From Ixodes scapularis (lineage: Eukaryota; Arthropoda; Arachnida; Ixodida; Ixodidae): a DNA stretch of 64,000 nucleotides. The notes under the pieces were generated by a model that saw nothing but the letters and a program-made list of their open reading frames with translations, ran no database searches and was not told where the DNA came from. Shown here piece after piece: positions 22,029 to 33,087 of the stretch. Position 1 is the first letter of the stretch. Each line of letters begins with the position of its first letter. Position numbers and translations under genes: made by a program. Where the stretch lies: the NCBI RefSeq assembly GCF_016920785.2, contig NW_024609839.1:21391085-21455084 (forward strand), read 5' to 3'.

Positions 22029-22545
22029 TGTGCATGCTAAATTTCATACACTTTTCCATTGTTTACAAACCCACGCCCCAGCGTGTAATCTTCACAGCCT
22101 AGCATGCGCGTGGTCGTCAGTTGTGAAACCGTCCAAAGCACGCGCCATACACACAAACACTAAAGATGGTATGAGAGCGTGTGACACCTAAAGAGGGCAT
22201 GATCCTCTTCTGCATTATGCGCGAAAGTTCCAACAACGACCATGTGCTGTGGCTACCAACGCCGCTTCCGGCGGCCCACCTGGGAGCAAAATTGGTTTAC
22301 GGTAGTGTCGTTACTGATTTCAGCGCTATTGATGGTGAAATTTTGGTTGCACGTCAAGGTCCCCACATGTTCTTCCTCTGGGGTGACAGACATCTTCCTT
22401 TGGTTTAATCTGTAAACCCTCTAATCTTCATTTGCTGGGGCATATTGACGGAGAATTTTAGTAATTCGCACAATTTACAATGCAACAGCTTGTTTTCAAC
22501 ATCTTGAATTTTTGCCTGTGGCACACGCAATGGCATCTCAGTTAA

Positions 22546-22750
22546 AGCCCCTTCATGTTTTAAAAGTAGCGCAAAGTGCGTCGATGCACGAGGCACGTGC
22601 AACATGCAGCCCTTGGGAAGATCATGGCGACACAGCGCAGCACTGAGCTAGATTTCAGACGCCATGTCCTTCCCAGAAGTGGCACACGGTACGTGTCTCG
22701 AGAATTTCCACAACAATGAATGGCGCCACTTTTCCCAGGATAGAGGGGCT
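22546..22750. mobile_element. Short TTAA-flanked MITE
   Basis: TTAA at 22542-22545 and 22751-22754 flanks inverted ends AGCCCCTTCAT and (complement) AGCCCCTCTATCC; partial complementarity continues through AAAAGT(A/G)GCGC. It is 205 bp with no ORF. Bases 22029-22541 and 22755-23160 show no feature. Confidence 0.6.
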
Positions 22751-24099
22751 TTAATCTCAGTCTGCCTGTTGCCCCACCAAACAGTTCTGCTAGGAGTCGA
22801 CTGTGGCCCCACCATTACGTCTATTTTTCTTTATTAACCACTACATTTCCGCCCTTTTTAGAGGATATGTGTGTATTAAAATAAAACATCCAAAAGTATT
22901 GAAATTAATTTAATCAGTCCTAGTTAAAAATTAAGAATAATCAAATGCTCGCTACTCTGTCGTGTAGTGTGCAACCAATCTAAAATTAAAACCTGGCAAG
23001 TTTGGACAACATTTTATTGCGTTGAGTACTTCTGACAGGAATCCTAACGTCCTTGATTTCTTTCATCATGACCATCTACCTTTGCTTTGAAACATTTATT
23101 TAACGACCAAAGAAGTGGCCACCATATCTGCCCTGCTGTTTGGGCATAAAAAGAGGAAAAGCTTTTAATCTTCTCGGGAGCTTCCAGGGCGAATGAGACA
23201 AGTGGCAGCGATCAGGGACTCCTGGGGCTTCAGTAGTCTGGAGTCACCTGGTTGATCTCGGCGAGTATGGTTTCCTTGAGTGCCGTAGGGAGGTTCTGAA
23301 GTTGCCCGACTGTGACGTTGTTGGGGGCCAGGTGCACTGCGAGTGGAGGGTGAACGGGCAATCCATCCCAAGAGCTTGGTGACAGGGTGAACACAAGTGT
23401 AGCATCCAGAGTCATGTTGCGCTGGTTGCGGAAAAAAGACGTCCGAGGCCCGTTCAGCTAGCTCCTCGGGAGAGACACCTTTGCGAAGGGCAACAGTGGC
23501 AGCAAATTGCCTAGGTTTGTGGTCCCCGAGGAGAGAACGGAGGAGCCTTCAAACTTTCGAAAGATGGCTATTGCCGGAGATGGATCTGCACAGGGAAGTC
23601 CAGCAGTTGGAAGCGAGTTCCGAAGTGTAGCACGAGATAGTCTTTTGGAGTTTATGTGAAGGTTTGAGGAGTCGTCGTGGTCTGCGAGAACGGCGGTAAC
23701 AGGCCAACAGGTGAATGCGGCGGTCCAGTAAGTAAATGCTCGTCAAAGCGGCATCGTCCGGTACGGTTAGCCGCTTTGTGGCAGACTTGTGGGCGGACTG
23801 GATAGCTTGTATAATGTCGGAAAAGCCAGCAAGTTCCATGACAGAAGAAAGAGCTGCTCGGAAGTTGTCCCACTTAGTGAAGAATGTGTCGCAGCAGGCG
23901 CGACAGTGAGATAGGGTTGCGGATAGGAAGTCGTAGCGTAAAATAATGGGGAGGTGATCACCGCCGAGGCGGTCGCCGGCGACATGCCATCTCCAGCGTC
24001 GAGGGTAACGAGCACAGGTAAAGTCGGGGCAGGTGTCCTGCTGTTGGGAGGATTGTTTGATACGTGTGGGGGTGTCTGGGATGTTGAGGAACGAAAGTT

Positions 24100-24629
24100 T
24101 CAGCCCTGTGAGGTCTGCAAGAAGCCGCGTGCCGTGGGGAAGGTCAATGTCGTAGCCCCATGCGTGTGTTTGGCATTAAGATCACCGCAAACGGGAACGT
24201 CGTCTTTTGGATAAAGACGGGCGAAGTGCTTAAAAAAAGGGATGTTTAGCGGCTGCCTTGTCCAGCGGTTTAGCGATGTGTCTGGAGCCACATAGACAGA
24301 GAAGAGAAAAACGGGCCGTTGAGGAATTGGCGGCAACCCGTAACGCTGGTCATTGCAGAGCACCTCTGTGAGGTGTCGAGAAGAGTGAAGCACACTGATC
24401 GATGAACGTACAGGGCGGAACGAATCCAAGGCAAGGGGGCACTAGTCTCAATGTTCGGAGCAAGTCCATCGTACTGTGGCAAAGAAGGGAGGGGGCCGTT
24501 GATTTCTTGTAGAGCAAACGCAGCGGCCATGTCGGATGACGAGTGAAGATAAAATTTTTCGATGAAGTCTGCCTTCTTCTGTTTAAGCGAGCAACAGTTC
24601 CACTGAACAATCCTGGGGGCGCTAACCAT
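24100..24629 (-). pseudogene. Non-LTR ORF2 apurinic-type endonuclease remnant
   Basis: The ORF opens near 24629 with RIVQWNCCSLKQKKADF, the classic first block of an APE-type endonuclease (QWN). It continues with FALQEI, the expected metal-binding Glu block. After a frameshift it shows DDVPVCGDLNAKHTHGA with the conserved Gly-Asp-Leu-Asn-Ala-Lys-His. The histidine block at the end and the RT are lost. Confidence 0.7.
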
Positions 24630-25860
24630 GTTTGCGTGGTGATAGTGGGGGGCCGCCGAACGGAATGATGCCCTGCATCGCGAGGCGCCCGATTACTGCA
24701 CGGGTGCAGGTATCCACGAGAGTAAACAGCGAGTTTTGCATCGTCGGAATTCGCTGCGTGGCTGCCAGCATTTGTTTTGTGAAAAGGGTGATTTGTTGTT
24801 GCAAGCCAGTAAAGTCTGACCCTGACGGAAGTAGGGCAGGCGTCTCACTAGTGCTGTTGACAGCTCTCGCTGATTCTGCGAAGGTGGTCCGAGGCGGTTC
24901 TGATGTTGGGACTTGTGTGAGGTCGGCGGTGATGTTGTGTGCCGGCGTTAGGAGTTTTGTGGCGAGCACCGGGCGGGAGTCAGTCTTCTGCTTCGCAGAC
25001 CTCGGTGCTGCGATGAGGGCTTTGGGCGCAGATAACAGCACAGCTTGCTGAGCAGGAGCTAGTTTCAGGCGTCACTGGTGGTGACGCCGGCTTCTCTTTG
25101 GATGTTGATGAAGGCAACTGACGACGCTGTGTTGTGCCGTTGGCTTGGGTGCTGTTGGGGCACTGGGCAACGCGAGGCTGGTGCCGTCGAATGTAATGAG
25201 TGCCGACCCAGAGTTTGTGAGAGGACCGGCCTGGAGGATAGCAGATTTCCGGCAATGAAGGTTTTTTAGGACGCAGAATCCAGGTCGCCAGACTTTTTTT
25301 ATGAATCCGCGAACCTGGCCACGGCGAATGGCCTCGTAGCCTTGCACGGAGACCTGCAGAGTGCCGATCGGGATGTATGTTACATTGAGGAATGCATCGC
25401 ACACTTGAGACAAAGCAGCATCAACTGCAAGTTGATTACTGCAGTCGAGGTACCTCACTTGGTAGGGGGCTGCAATGGTGTAGGAGACCTGAGGTCTATC
25501 TGTGCAGCAACTGCAGAGTCAATGGCAAGAAAGACCCCGTCCATGATGCGGCATGGTTTGGCCGGCCGTAGAATGACAGTGTGGGAGAACTCACTGCAGA
25601 ACGATGCTGCTGGAGGCGCCGCGGGCGGGGCCGCCTTACGTCGGCGAGAGACAGGATGCCATCCGTCCTCCAGGGGGAACGAGTCAGGGTTCGAGTCACG
25701 TTGGATGCACCGGGGTGAGGTGGTAAGCTTAGTCGCAGCGGCGCCGAAGAAAAAAATGCCACGAGCACGCTTCGTTTCATTGGCGGCAGTGCGGATGTGG
25801 CAACTGTTGTTGAGGGGCGACAACTTGCTTTCGGGATCATCGTCGCCGAGGATGGAGAAT
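24622..25860 (-). pseudogene. Non-LTR ORF1-like remnant
   Basis: Segments 25823-25455 (VFLAIDSAVAAQIDLRSPTP), 25458-25072 (YIPIGTLQVSVQGYEAIRRG, then GFIKKVWRPGFCVLKNLHC) and 25041-24622 (FTGLQQQITLFTKQMLAATQ) line up as one frameshifted ORF ending just before ORF2. They resemble the nucleic-acid-binding ORF1 of I-group elements in ticks. No zinc knuckles are seen. Confidence 0.5.
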
Positions 25861-26190
25861 GGATTCTGAGTAAAGACCGCAGGTTGAATTCACGCGGCAA
25901 CAAGTGGTGCATCAAGAAGCGACGTGACGGCAGGAGTGGTTGCACCGGCTGTGGGTGGTGCATTGAGCGGTAAGCTTCAGACAGCGGGAGAAGCCAGCGT
26001 GGCCTCGGTGGGTTGTGAGTCCATTTCGTTGGGTAGAGGAAAGTCCCGAGGGCCGTAGTCGGTGCTAATGGTCGTCATGGGTCATGAGGGCGTGTGGGCA
26101 CAAAAAGTTGCCGGAGCTGAAGTGAGCTAGATAGAGAGATATGGCCTCTTTTTTCTCCACGACCATCTACGAAGCCACAAGACTGCAGCT

Positions 26191-29100
26191 CTAGCTTCGA
26201 CTGAGCAGTGGCTCTCTCGTGAAATTGCACAGCAAAGCACAGACCTTCCAGATAGAGTCCAGGCTCTTGCTCATACTGTTTGGGAAAGTACCCCTCAAGA
26301 TTCGAAAACACTTCATTTGTCCAATCACTCGTTCCACGTGGATCCGGACCTTCGCAATCGCCCTAGTTTTCGCTTCGTCCTCCAGGGAGAGCTGTAGCCT
26401 TCCCCCAAGGAAAGGTGGAATGTTCAGGTTAGCCCCTGCAGCTTCGACCTCTTCAGTGATCAAAAAGCCTCTGTCCGCCATGACAGAGTCTCCGGGCTCA
26501 AGAAGGTTGCATAGCCCGGAACATGCGGTCAGGGCTTTGTCAGAGACGCGGCCAGGGGCAAGGTCGCTCACGAACGACACAAACCCATTGGGGGTGATGC
26601 CCAGCAGTCCCTTGGCAGTGTTGTGGCACTTGTAGCTTGAGTAGGTATCACTCTGCACCCTGAAGTCGCTAGGTGTCTCGATGAAGATTTCCGTGCAATC
26701 CAGAATGACTCTCGTCGATGGATACGCCTCGATGAAGCACTCCGGCATGTGCTTGTTCACAACCTGTCGCGACGGCCAGTAGTTGAGTTGAGCAAGGTAG
26801 TCCGCTAGGTAACCAATCCAGAATGTCCACACCCGGCTGACTGTGCTGATGTGGATACGAAACCGGTATGCAAGGTCCTGCTCCAAAAGTCCCACCCTCA
26901 GGCGGGACAACACGAGCAGCAGCTGATCATCCATGGATAGATAAGGTGACCTTCTCTGCGGACCTTGACTTTCCTTGTGAGCTTCATAACCTGCCTGAAC
27001 AAACTTGTAAAAGGCGAGAAATCTCTCCAGGGAGTCGAATCCCGTGTAGAAGGCCAGTTTCTTTGGGTCCTGTTGCACGGCTGTGAGCGTGAAGTTCTGA
27101 AAGGGGATTGTAGCATCGATGACCTCCTCTGCTTTGTCATACATCTCCTCAAGATGGGCTACTTTCTTCCGCAGAGCTTCATTTTCTTTCTGTAGACGGT
27201 CGTTGTCCTTGCGCAGTTTCTCGTTTGCAGAAGCGAGCTCCTCTAGCTGCCTGATGCGATCACGCAGGGCTTGATCGATACATCCTGTGATGCTGTACTG
27301 GTGGTCTGCCAGATGGGGAGATAGCAAAATAAATATCACATCATTTTTGCAGTCAAATATCAAAACAAAAAACTAGGCTTTCTCCTTGTAATTGCCTTGG
27401 CTCTGCCAAATAGCATATCATGTGCCATACAAAAAAAGCATCACATGTTAAAGGGGCCAAGAAACGATATGCATTTGGATGTTCTGCACCTCATACAAGC
27501 ATACTGACGTCTGTAGCACAAATATAATCTATATAATAATCTATATACCACAAACCAGAGGCTCCCCTGCCAAGGTTATATTCTGAGGAATAGAAGGCTA
27601 ATTTACAGTCAGAAATCACAATGTTGAGAAAGCCTAGGGTTCACACCAGGGTGACGACACTTGAATACAGACGGCTTATGAACTGGACCCAAGCACTGAG
27701 TGAGCACCTGACTATTTGGTTACAATCAATGCCATGGTAACTATTGGGGCTTGGGCTTGTGTCTAATCACTGCGCCAACAGTAGCAGCTAACCCCTAACA
27801 GTAATCATGTGATTATTTTACCTGGCTGTGAGGAAGAGCAGAATATTGCTTGTTCTCAAGCTTTATTGTGCGACAGCAGCATTTAGCAGAAGTAACTGAG
27901 TCGGTTTATGACCTCTTTAATGCTGCTCTGTTCCACACGAAGGAGCTATAATGGGAATGCTGGCTATTCGCCTTGAGATCCGATCGTCAGGGGTGCTGCG
28001 GGGAAATGCGGAACTAAGCTTTGTTCTACACTTACTTGGAGCACGGAGAATGCTGCGGACGCTAACTCGAAGCCCTGAGAGGCTCCGGTGCAGCGTTCGT
28101 GCGCATGCATTGGAGTCAACTGCGAATTCTAAGAGCATGCATAGCCTTGCCCGTGCTCCATAACAAAAGTGGGGATGGTTTTTTTGTGGACGCCAGAGAA
28201 TCGCCGCTTGTCTTGTAGGAAACAATGGATAAACAAAAGCATGTGTCCCCACTTTTCAATCTGGATCTTGAGGCAAATAACATGCAAGCAGGGCTGTGGC
28301 AGCATCTCCTTTGTACCTGGCAGACAATGAAGTGAGGGTGTGACCGCAATCTGAAAGAACAACTCCGCGGGTACCTTGCATGTGCGGTATCTTAGAGTGC
28401 ACCGTGCCATATGGTGCTGCGAGTATGGAACGGCCACAACTTGCGTGCTATAGCCAGCGGTGACTGAGTTAGTACAGTTTGTAAAGTTCGACGTACTGCA
28501 TGTAAGTGTTCCATGCACCTATCGGGACTGCTGCACAGTTGACAGGGATGCCAAATAAACAGACGAGCAACACTGATGCTCAATGTTAGGAGCTTACCGC
28601 TAGCTATTACATCATCAGTGTCAGGGGCACCAGCGGAGGCCAAGGGGCTGCCGGGTTGTGCTGGCTCCTGGCTAGCAGGCAGGGTCACGGTCTGTGCCAG
28701 GTCAAGGTCCGACAGAAAGTAGGCCGGCAGCGGCTGCAGCGCATGGCGCTTCCTTGCGCAGATCATGTTTGGGACCTTTGGGCAGGCCGCAACATCTGCA
28801 GGCAAGGATAAGGCAATTGTTCACGCAATTATTTTATAAGCATTACATACCGGCTGGAATTCTGTCTAGCACAGGGCACAGCTTACACTGTACGGAGCAC
28901 ATAACATGTCAAACAACCAAGAGCTCAGCTGGATCAATAGCGGTCACTGTTTCTACCCTTTGGTAGCTGGTCTGGAATGTTGTAGCCAAATAGCGATTGT
29001 TGCAGTTCTTTCTGAGACGAAGTGCATTCAACAGCCACCGGCGTATAAAAGAAGGGAACAAAGTTTATATCCTTATTCAACATAGTTTGGCACACAACAA

Positions 29101-31228
29101 AAGGTTTGTCCCAAGCGAGCCAATCAGAGTACACTTCTCTAGTAAAGAGCTGTCACATACATTTGACTTCAACACTTCAATCAGTTCACAGGGGTTATAG
29201 AGTCTGCCACCTGCCATGTTACTGTGAAATCGACTATATTCGGTGCCATCTTAGGCTGTCCATACTTGCCTAAAGGGCCCTTTATTAAACATAATTATAT
29301 TTCCGCATTCATATGTGTTTCCATTTGTGACACGAACGATATGCACAGCTGCAACTTCTTACAAAGCAGTTGGCTCAAGCATATTACGACCGCAAACTCC
29401 TGACAAGGCATGTCCAACTCTATCTGCTTGAATGGTCACTAGGAAGCTGCCTAGTCAAGCAAACACGGTGGACAGTAATTATAGAGTCCTTGCACCTGAC
29501 GTCAGTTTTCGCTCAAAATATTTCTAGAATTCATGTTGGTACATTTTCTCCTATGTTTTTCTATGTGCTAAGAGAGTGTTTTCCAGCTCGCTGAAGTCCT
29601 CTTGCATTGTGACCGACTGTGTCAGATAGAGCAGTCGGAAATATAAAGAAGCATCGTCTGGTACCGTTCAAACACACTGCTGTTATTTAGAGTCGAGATG
29701 AGCTGGCACTTCAATGTACGACAGGAAACATGCAGAGCCTTCACTACTTTCCACAACGAGAGAGCTGGATTAAAAGCTGTCATTTGGGGCCATCAGAGAT
29801 GAAGGCAGCAGAGCGACATCCCCTGGTGCCTTGAGCAGCAAGCTAGCTAAGCCAAGCCAAATCCTTGAAAAAGGCAGTCAGTAGGTTTATATGCCACCTA
29901 TTCCCACTGCAAATTTAATGACGGACGAGAATGTTATACTTTTTCAGTTTCAGTGATATCCTTGATGCTACTTAACCGCACGTCGCAAAACCTCTTTTCG
30001 ATTGCAGTCCATTTGCGTCGTCTAGCCGTTGAGAGATCTCATGTATTCAGACAAAACATTGTTATTATGTCTGCAGCTCTACAAAATCTGACATTACGAT
30101 TGCTTGAAGCTCCGTCTTTTTCTATGAGAGCGATGATTGCTTCCGTAGGTCACGTATTTCGCCATGCTCACTGGGTAGCACCGCTGTCCACAAATCACCA
30201 GACGCCACCAGCAGTGACGTAGCTCACGTGAGAAACGACCCATGTATACAGTGATCACAAGCAAGAATATAAGCAGGGAAAAACAACTATTGCAGAAAGA
30301 AACAAAAATAGGCAAATAACATACACTTCGGAAATGTCCTGGTTGGAAAAAACCGGGGAGCTTTGTCCTCGTACTTCTTTCTCCCAGTTTCGTTAAAATG
30401 AGCGCCGCATATTCTGCTGTCAGAGGTTGGCGTCCACAGAGAGAACCGTCCAGTGGTACCTGCATGCAAAAGAAGCAGTTAGCACCATATTAAGATTCAC
30501 CCATTCAACTTTGGAGCAAGTGCAACTCAATCTCAGTGGTAAGAATGGATGCAGCAGCCGTGGCGTCTGAACAGGGGCGTCAGTAAACTATCCGGGCAAG
30601 GGGGTAGAATTCAGTTCTCCTCCTCCCCCATCGTCACCCCACCGCCTTCTAAACACTTCCAGTACCATTGTGCAGCGGGCACTAAGAACAAGCACATAGT
30701 TTATGCCTAACAAACCTGGAGTGGATGCACGCTGAAAATGATAGAAGCACTGTGAGAGTATCTTTGCTTTAGCTGTAGGGTAGTGAGATGAAGCGACATT
30801 CCTGCGATGCAATCAAATATTGGTATGTCGGTGCAGGTGGAAGTGGCCAAGAGAGTGAAAAGGGCACATGCAACATCTGGGATTCTTTGAGATTGTCTTT
30901 TTTGTTTCAGTCGTATGTTGCACTTATAGGTCAAAAATAATGAATGCTATTTTTATTTTTAAAAAAAATGTGTTTCGCAGGTATGTTGTACATATGGGTA
31001 AAATGACTTGGGCCACGTCGGACAGTACACACACTGTACCTTCCTGATCATTGTCAGGAAAGTGTAGATAACAAGTAAAAAAATATGGTAAATACCTTTC
31101 CTGTTGATTCGCTGTACCCAAATGTTGCGTAGATGGCTGTTCTTCGGAAAGCGATTCCAGGACACATGCTTGGCAGTGAGAGTGGTGTGGGCACAGCCCG
31201 GTACACAGCAGGTTGTACCGCCCGTCAT
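26191..31228 (-). CDS. THAP-DDE transposase, ISL2EU/Harbinger-like, four exons
   Basis: Exons are 31228-31096, 30459-30325, 28795-28598 and 27305-26191, with donors GTATTT, GTATGT and GTAAGC and CAG acceptors. Every junction keeps frame (all phase 1), giving 526 codons plus stop. Residues 7-66 form a THAP zinc finger split by intron 1 (C8, C12, C62, H65; W37), which binds element ends. Residues about 167-216 are a coiled coil. A helix-turn-helix (HISTVSRVW, about 307-315) precedes the DDE_4 catalytic core: D358 (VILDCTEIF), D433 (VMADRGF) and E480 (IHVERVIG). The protein would excise and insert the element in the nucleus. No stop or frameshift was found, so it may be active. The ATG at 31228 was chosen because THAP starts at the N-terminus. 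Confidence 0.88.
27452..27916. mobile_element. TTAA-flanked MITE in transposase intron 3
   Basis: TTAA at 27448-27451 and 27917-27920 flanks imperfect inverted ends AGGGGCCAAGAAACGA and (complement) AGAGGTCATAAACCGA. The inner part (about 27590-27800, minus) has a tRNA-like A-box and B-box pattern and may be a SINE head. The TIR match is only moderate. Confidence 0.5.
28806..30324. other. Transposase intron 2, no gene recognised
   Basis: This 1.5-kb stretch separates the THAP exon 2 from exon 3. Only short ORFs without recognisable domains occur on either strand. Confidence 0.6.
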
Positions 31229-31472
31229 GTGGCTTCTGAGGGTGACCTAAGAAGATACTACATTCAGCTGACATCTCGAATAGTGAAATAAATAAGTGAA
31301 GTGACCATCAGTTTCAAAGTTGCAGTTGCTGACATAACTCGCTTGCTAAGGGCCCGCTCAACTCACAACCGCTGTTAAGAGCGATTGTGAAGCTATGCGA
31401 TGTACTACATACGCATACCAGCCGCGACGATGAATCACCGGCGCTCGCGGACGGTCAGCGAACGCGAGAAAA

Positions 31473-32129
31473 GTGACGCCGCGCGGACGGTTGTTGACGA
31501 GCGCTGCCGAGGCACGCCGACCGCTGGTACAGCTTCGCAAGCGTCCGAAGGGCAAAAAGATCGCAACGACAAAGCACCGTCCCGAATGTTGAGCACGCAA
31601 GCAGTACTCGATATCCCACGCTCACATTTCACAGGGCGAGCGCATCACGAAGCGAAGGCATGTCGGCCTTCGCTTCGTGATGACTACTTTATTTCTCTGC
31701 TTACAGCGGTGACATTTGTAGTGATGTTCGAAACTGCTCTCTCGCGACCGCACACGAGTTAAATGAACGGCCTAGGAGCGGGATAGAGCGTAACGGCAAC
31801 AGTCAGTACTCACCCCGGGAGCGGCGAACGAAGCGGCGTGGTGTCCGTCGACGGCCGCGTCGAAAACGATGGAATATGCACAAAAACACGTAATATACAG
31901 AAGAAATACAAAGCGCTGAACGAAATAGATACACTTATGAACAAGAAAAATACACTGGAGTAGATAAAAAAGAGGATTATTAAGTATAAACAACGAAGAT
32001 GAAAAGTATGTCTAGAGCGAGGTGATGCGATTCCAACGGAGAGCAGCCAGACGACGGGGGCCGACAGAACACCGATCCCAAGATTCCTCGCGCGCGCGCC
32101 GGGGCGCTTGGGAGGACTGCAAATGGTCT
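31473..32129 (-). repeat. Right terminal inverted repeat of the ISL2EU-type element
   Basis: This is the complement of 16652-17309. On the minus strand it carries the same donor-like CCCGGG-GTGAGTACT (about 31815-31805), here pointing toward the transposase gene, and the hairpin at 31643-31682. A likely acceptor upstream of the transposase ATG is GATGTCAG near 31264-31257. Confidence 0.9.
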
Positions 32130-32131
32130 AT

Positions 32132-33087
32132 TAATTTTATACACAAGCAGAAATCGAAACCGAAACTTCAACTCTGTTTGGCAACATTGGCTTCGGGCTG
32201 CTAAGAACATGGCTGTCACGTGGTATGAGATGTCACGTGATCCTCTACGCAACGACGGGCGGGATTGGGGCGGATGTGTGCCAGGTGCAAGTGTCGTCTG
32301 CACCACACCCTTTACCACATTTTGGTGTCTACGACATTCGACGACGTCTGAACGACTGCGGTATAAGTCTGCGCACATAGTGTCTGTGGTGTGGACGAAA
32401 CTCCCAGAGACGATAACCACACACGGTGAGACGACGACGGCGGGTGTGACGTGAAAGACGGCGATAACGGCAGGACCACGGCAGGGCGGCCGCGGACGGC
32501 TTTCAAGAAGCTCGCTGCACAGGCGCGCCGAGAGGAAACGTTGCTGACGTCACTCGTCACGCTTGCCTGGAGAAGTAAACACAAGCAAAAGAGGGCAATG
32601 GTGATGACGCTTAGCTCAATGTTGGCTACGCCCACGCCGTAGCCTTGACTGCACTGTTGGTTGCGCCTCAATTCGCCCGCTCGAGTCGGCCGATTTCGGC
32701 AACTTGGCGAGTTGCAAAGTTTGCCGGACCGTTTAAGAAATATTTGGGCAGAACTACATCGTAATACTTGACGTGCGCTCTTTCTAGGTAAGACTGAAGG
32801 GGACCGAATTGTTTTCCTAAAAACAAAAATAAAGCGGAGTTGCCCTTTAAGAGGATTTTGTGTGGGTATGTATGTTGACAGGGGCTGTTACAGGTGATAA
32901 TGAAGAGGACTGCATTGTTTTCTCACAAATAAAAATGAAGTTGTTTTTTAAAGCCATAGCCTTAAACCGCATTGTCATCTGGGAGATGTTAGAACGAGCG
33001 CTCCCACGCGTGCAGTAGGACAGTGCGTCCCTCTTCTGCCTCGGTCCCGGGAGTTCTCGGTAATTGCGGTGCCTTCTCTTTGCGCAG
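32132..33087. other. Thioredoxin reductase intron (5' part lost to view)
   Basis: No ORF of note. A terminus-like CCCTTTAA at 32839-32846 suggests one end of another TTAA element but no partner was found. The stretch ends in TGCGCAG, the acceptor for the first readable thioredoxin reductase exon. Confidence 0.5.

Larger units (their letters stand above)
23165..26090 (-). mobile_element. Non-LTR retrotransposon (I/LOA/Jockey-like), 3'-truncated
   Basis: Read from about 26090 down to 23165: 5' region, ORF1-like segments (25963-24622), ORF2 start at 24629 with endonuclease blocks, then the linker before the RT (24015-23549; RRIHLLACYRRSRRP). The RT itself is absent, so the copy lacks its 3' half. 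Frameshifts are frequent. It lies between the gypsy derivative and the host element's transposase gene. The clade is uncertain without the RT. Confidence 0.7.
16652..32129. mobile_element. ISL2EU-type DNA transposon, 15.5 kb, long TIRs
   Basis: Ends are AGACCATTTGCAGT at 16652 and its complement ending at 32129. Both are flanked by AT (16650-16651 and 32130-32131), a 2-bp target duplication. The TIRs are about 657 bp and nearly identical. Two genes point inward: a SWIM-YqaJ nuclease (+, 18070-19500) and a four-exon THAP-DDE transposase (-, 31228-26191). The pairing of a PIF/Harbinger-related DDE transposase with a YqaJ protein is the known hallmark of ISL2EU elements. Nested insertions (gypsy derivative 19529-~22028, TTAA MITEs 22546-22750 and 27452-27916, non-LTR fragment ~23165-26090) inflate its length. 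With one exon chain fully in phase and TIRs intact, it may be recently active. Confidence 0.88.

Noticed and set aside
24632..25051. A plus-strand 139-codon gene
   Set aside because: It is the shadow of the minus-strand non-LTR ORF1 remnant.
16652..32129. A Maverick/Polinton, given the 15.5-kb length and long TIRs
   Set aside because: No PolB, packaging ATPase, capsid or retroviral-like integrase. The duplication is 2 bp, not 6, and the genes are a THAP-DDE transposase and YqaJ.
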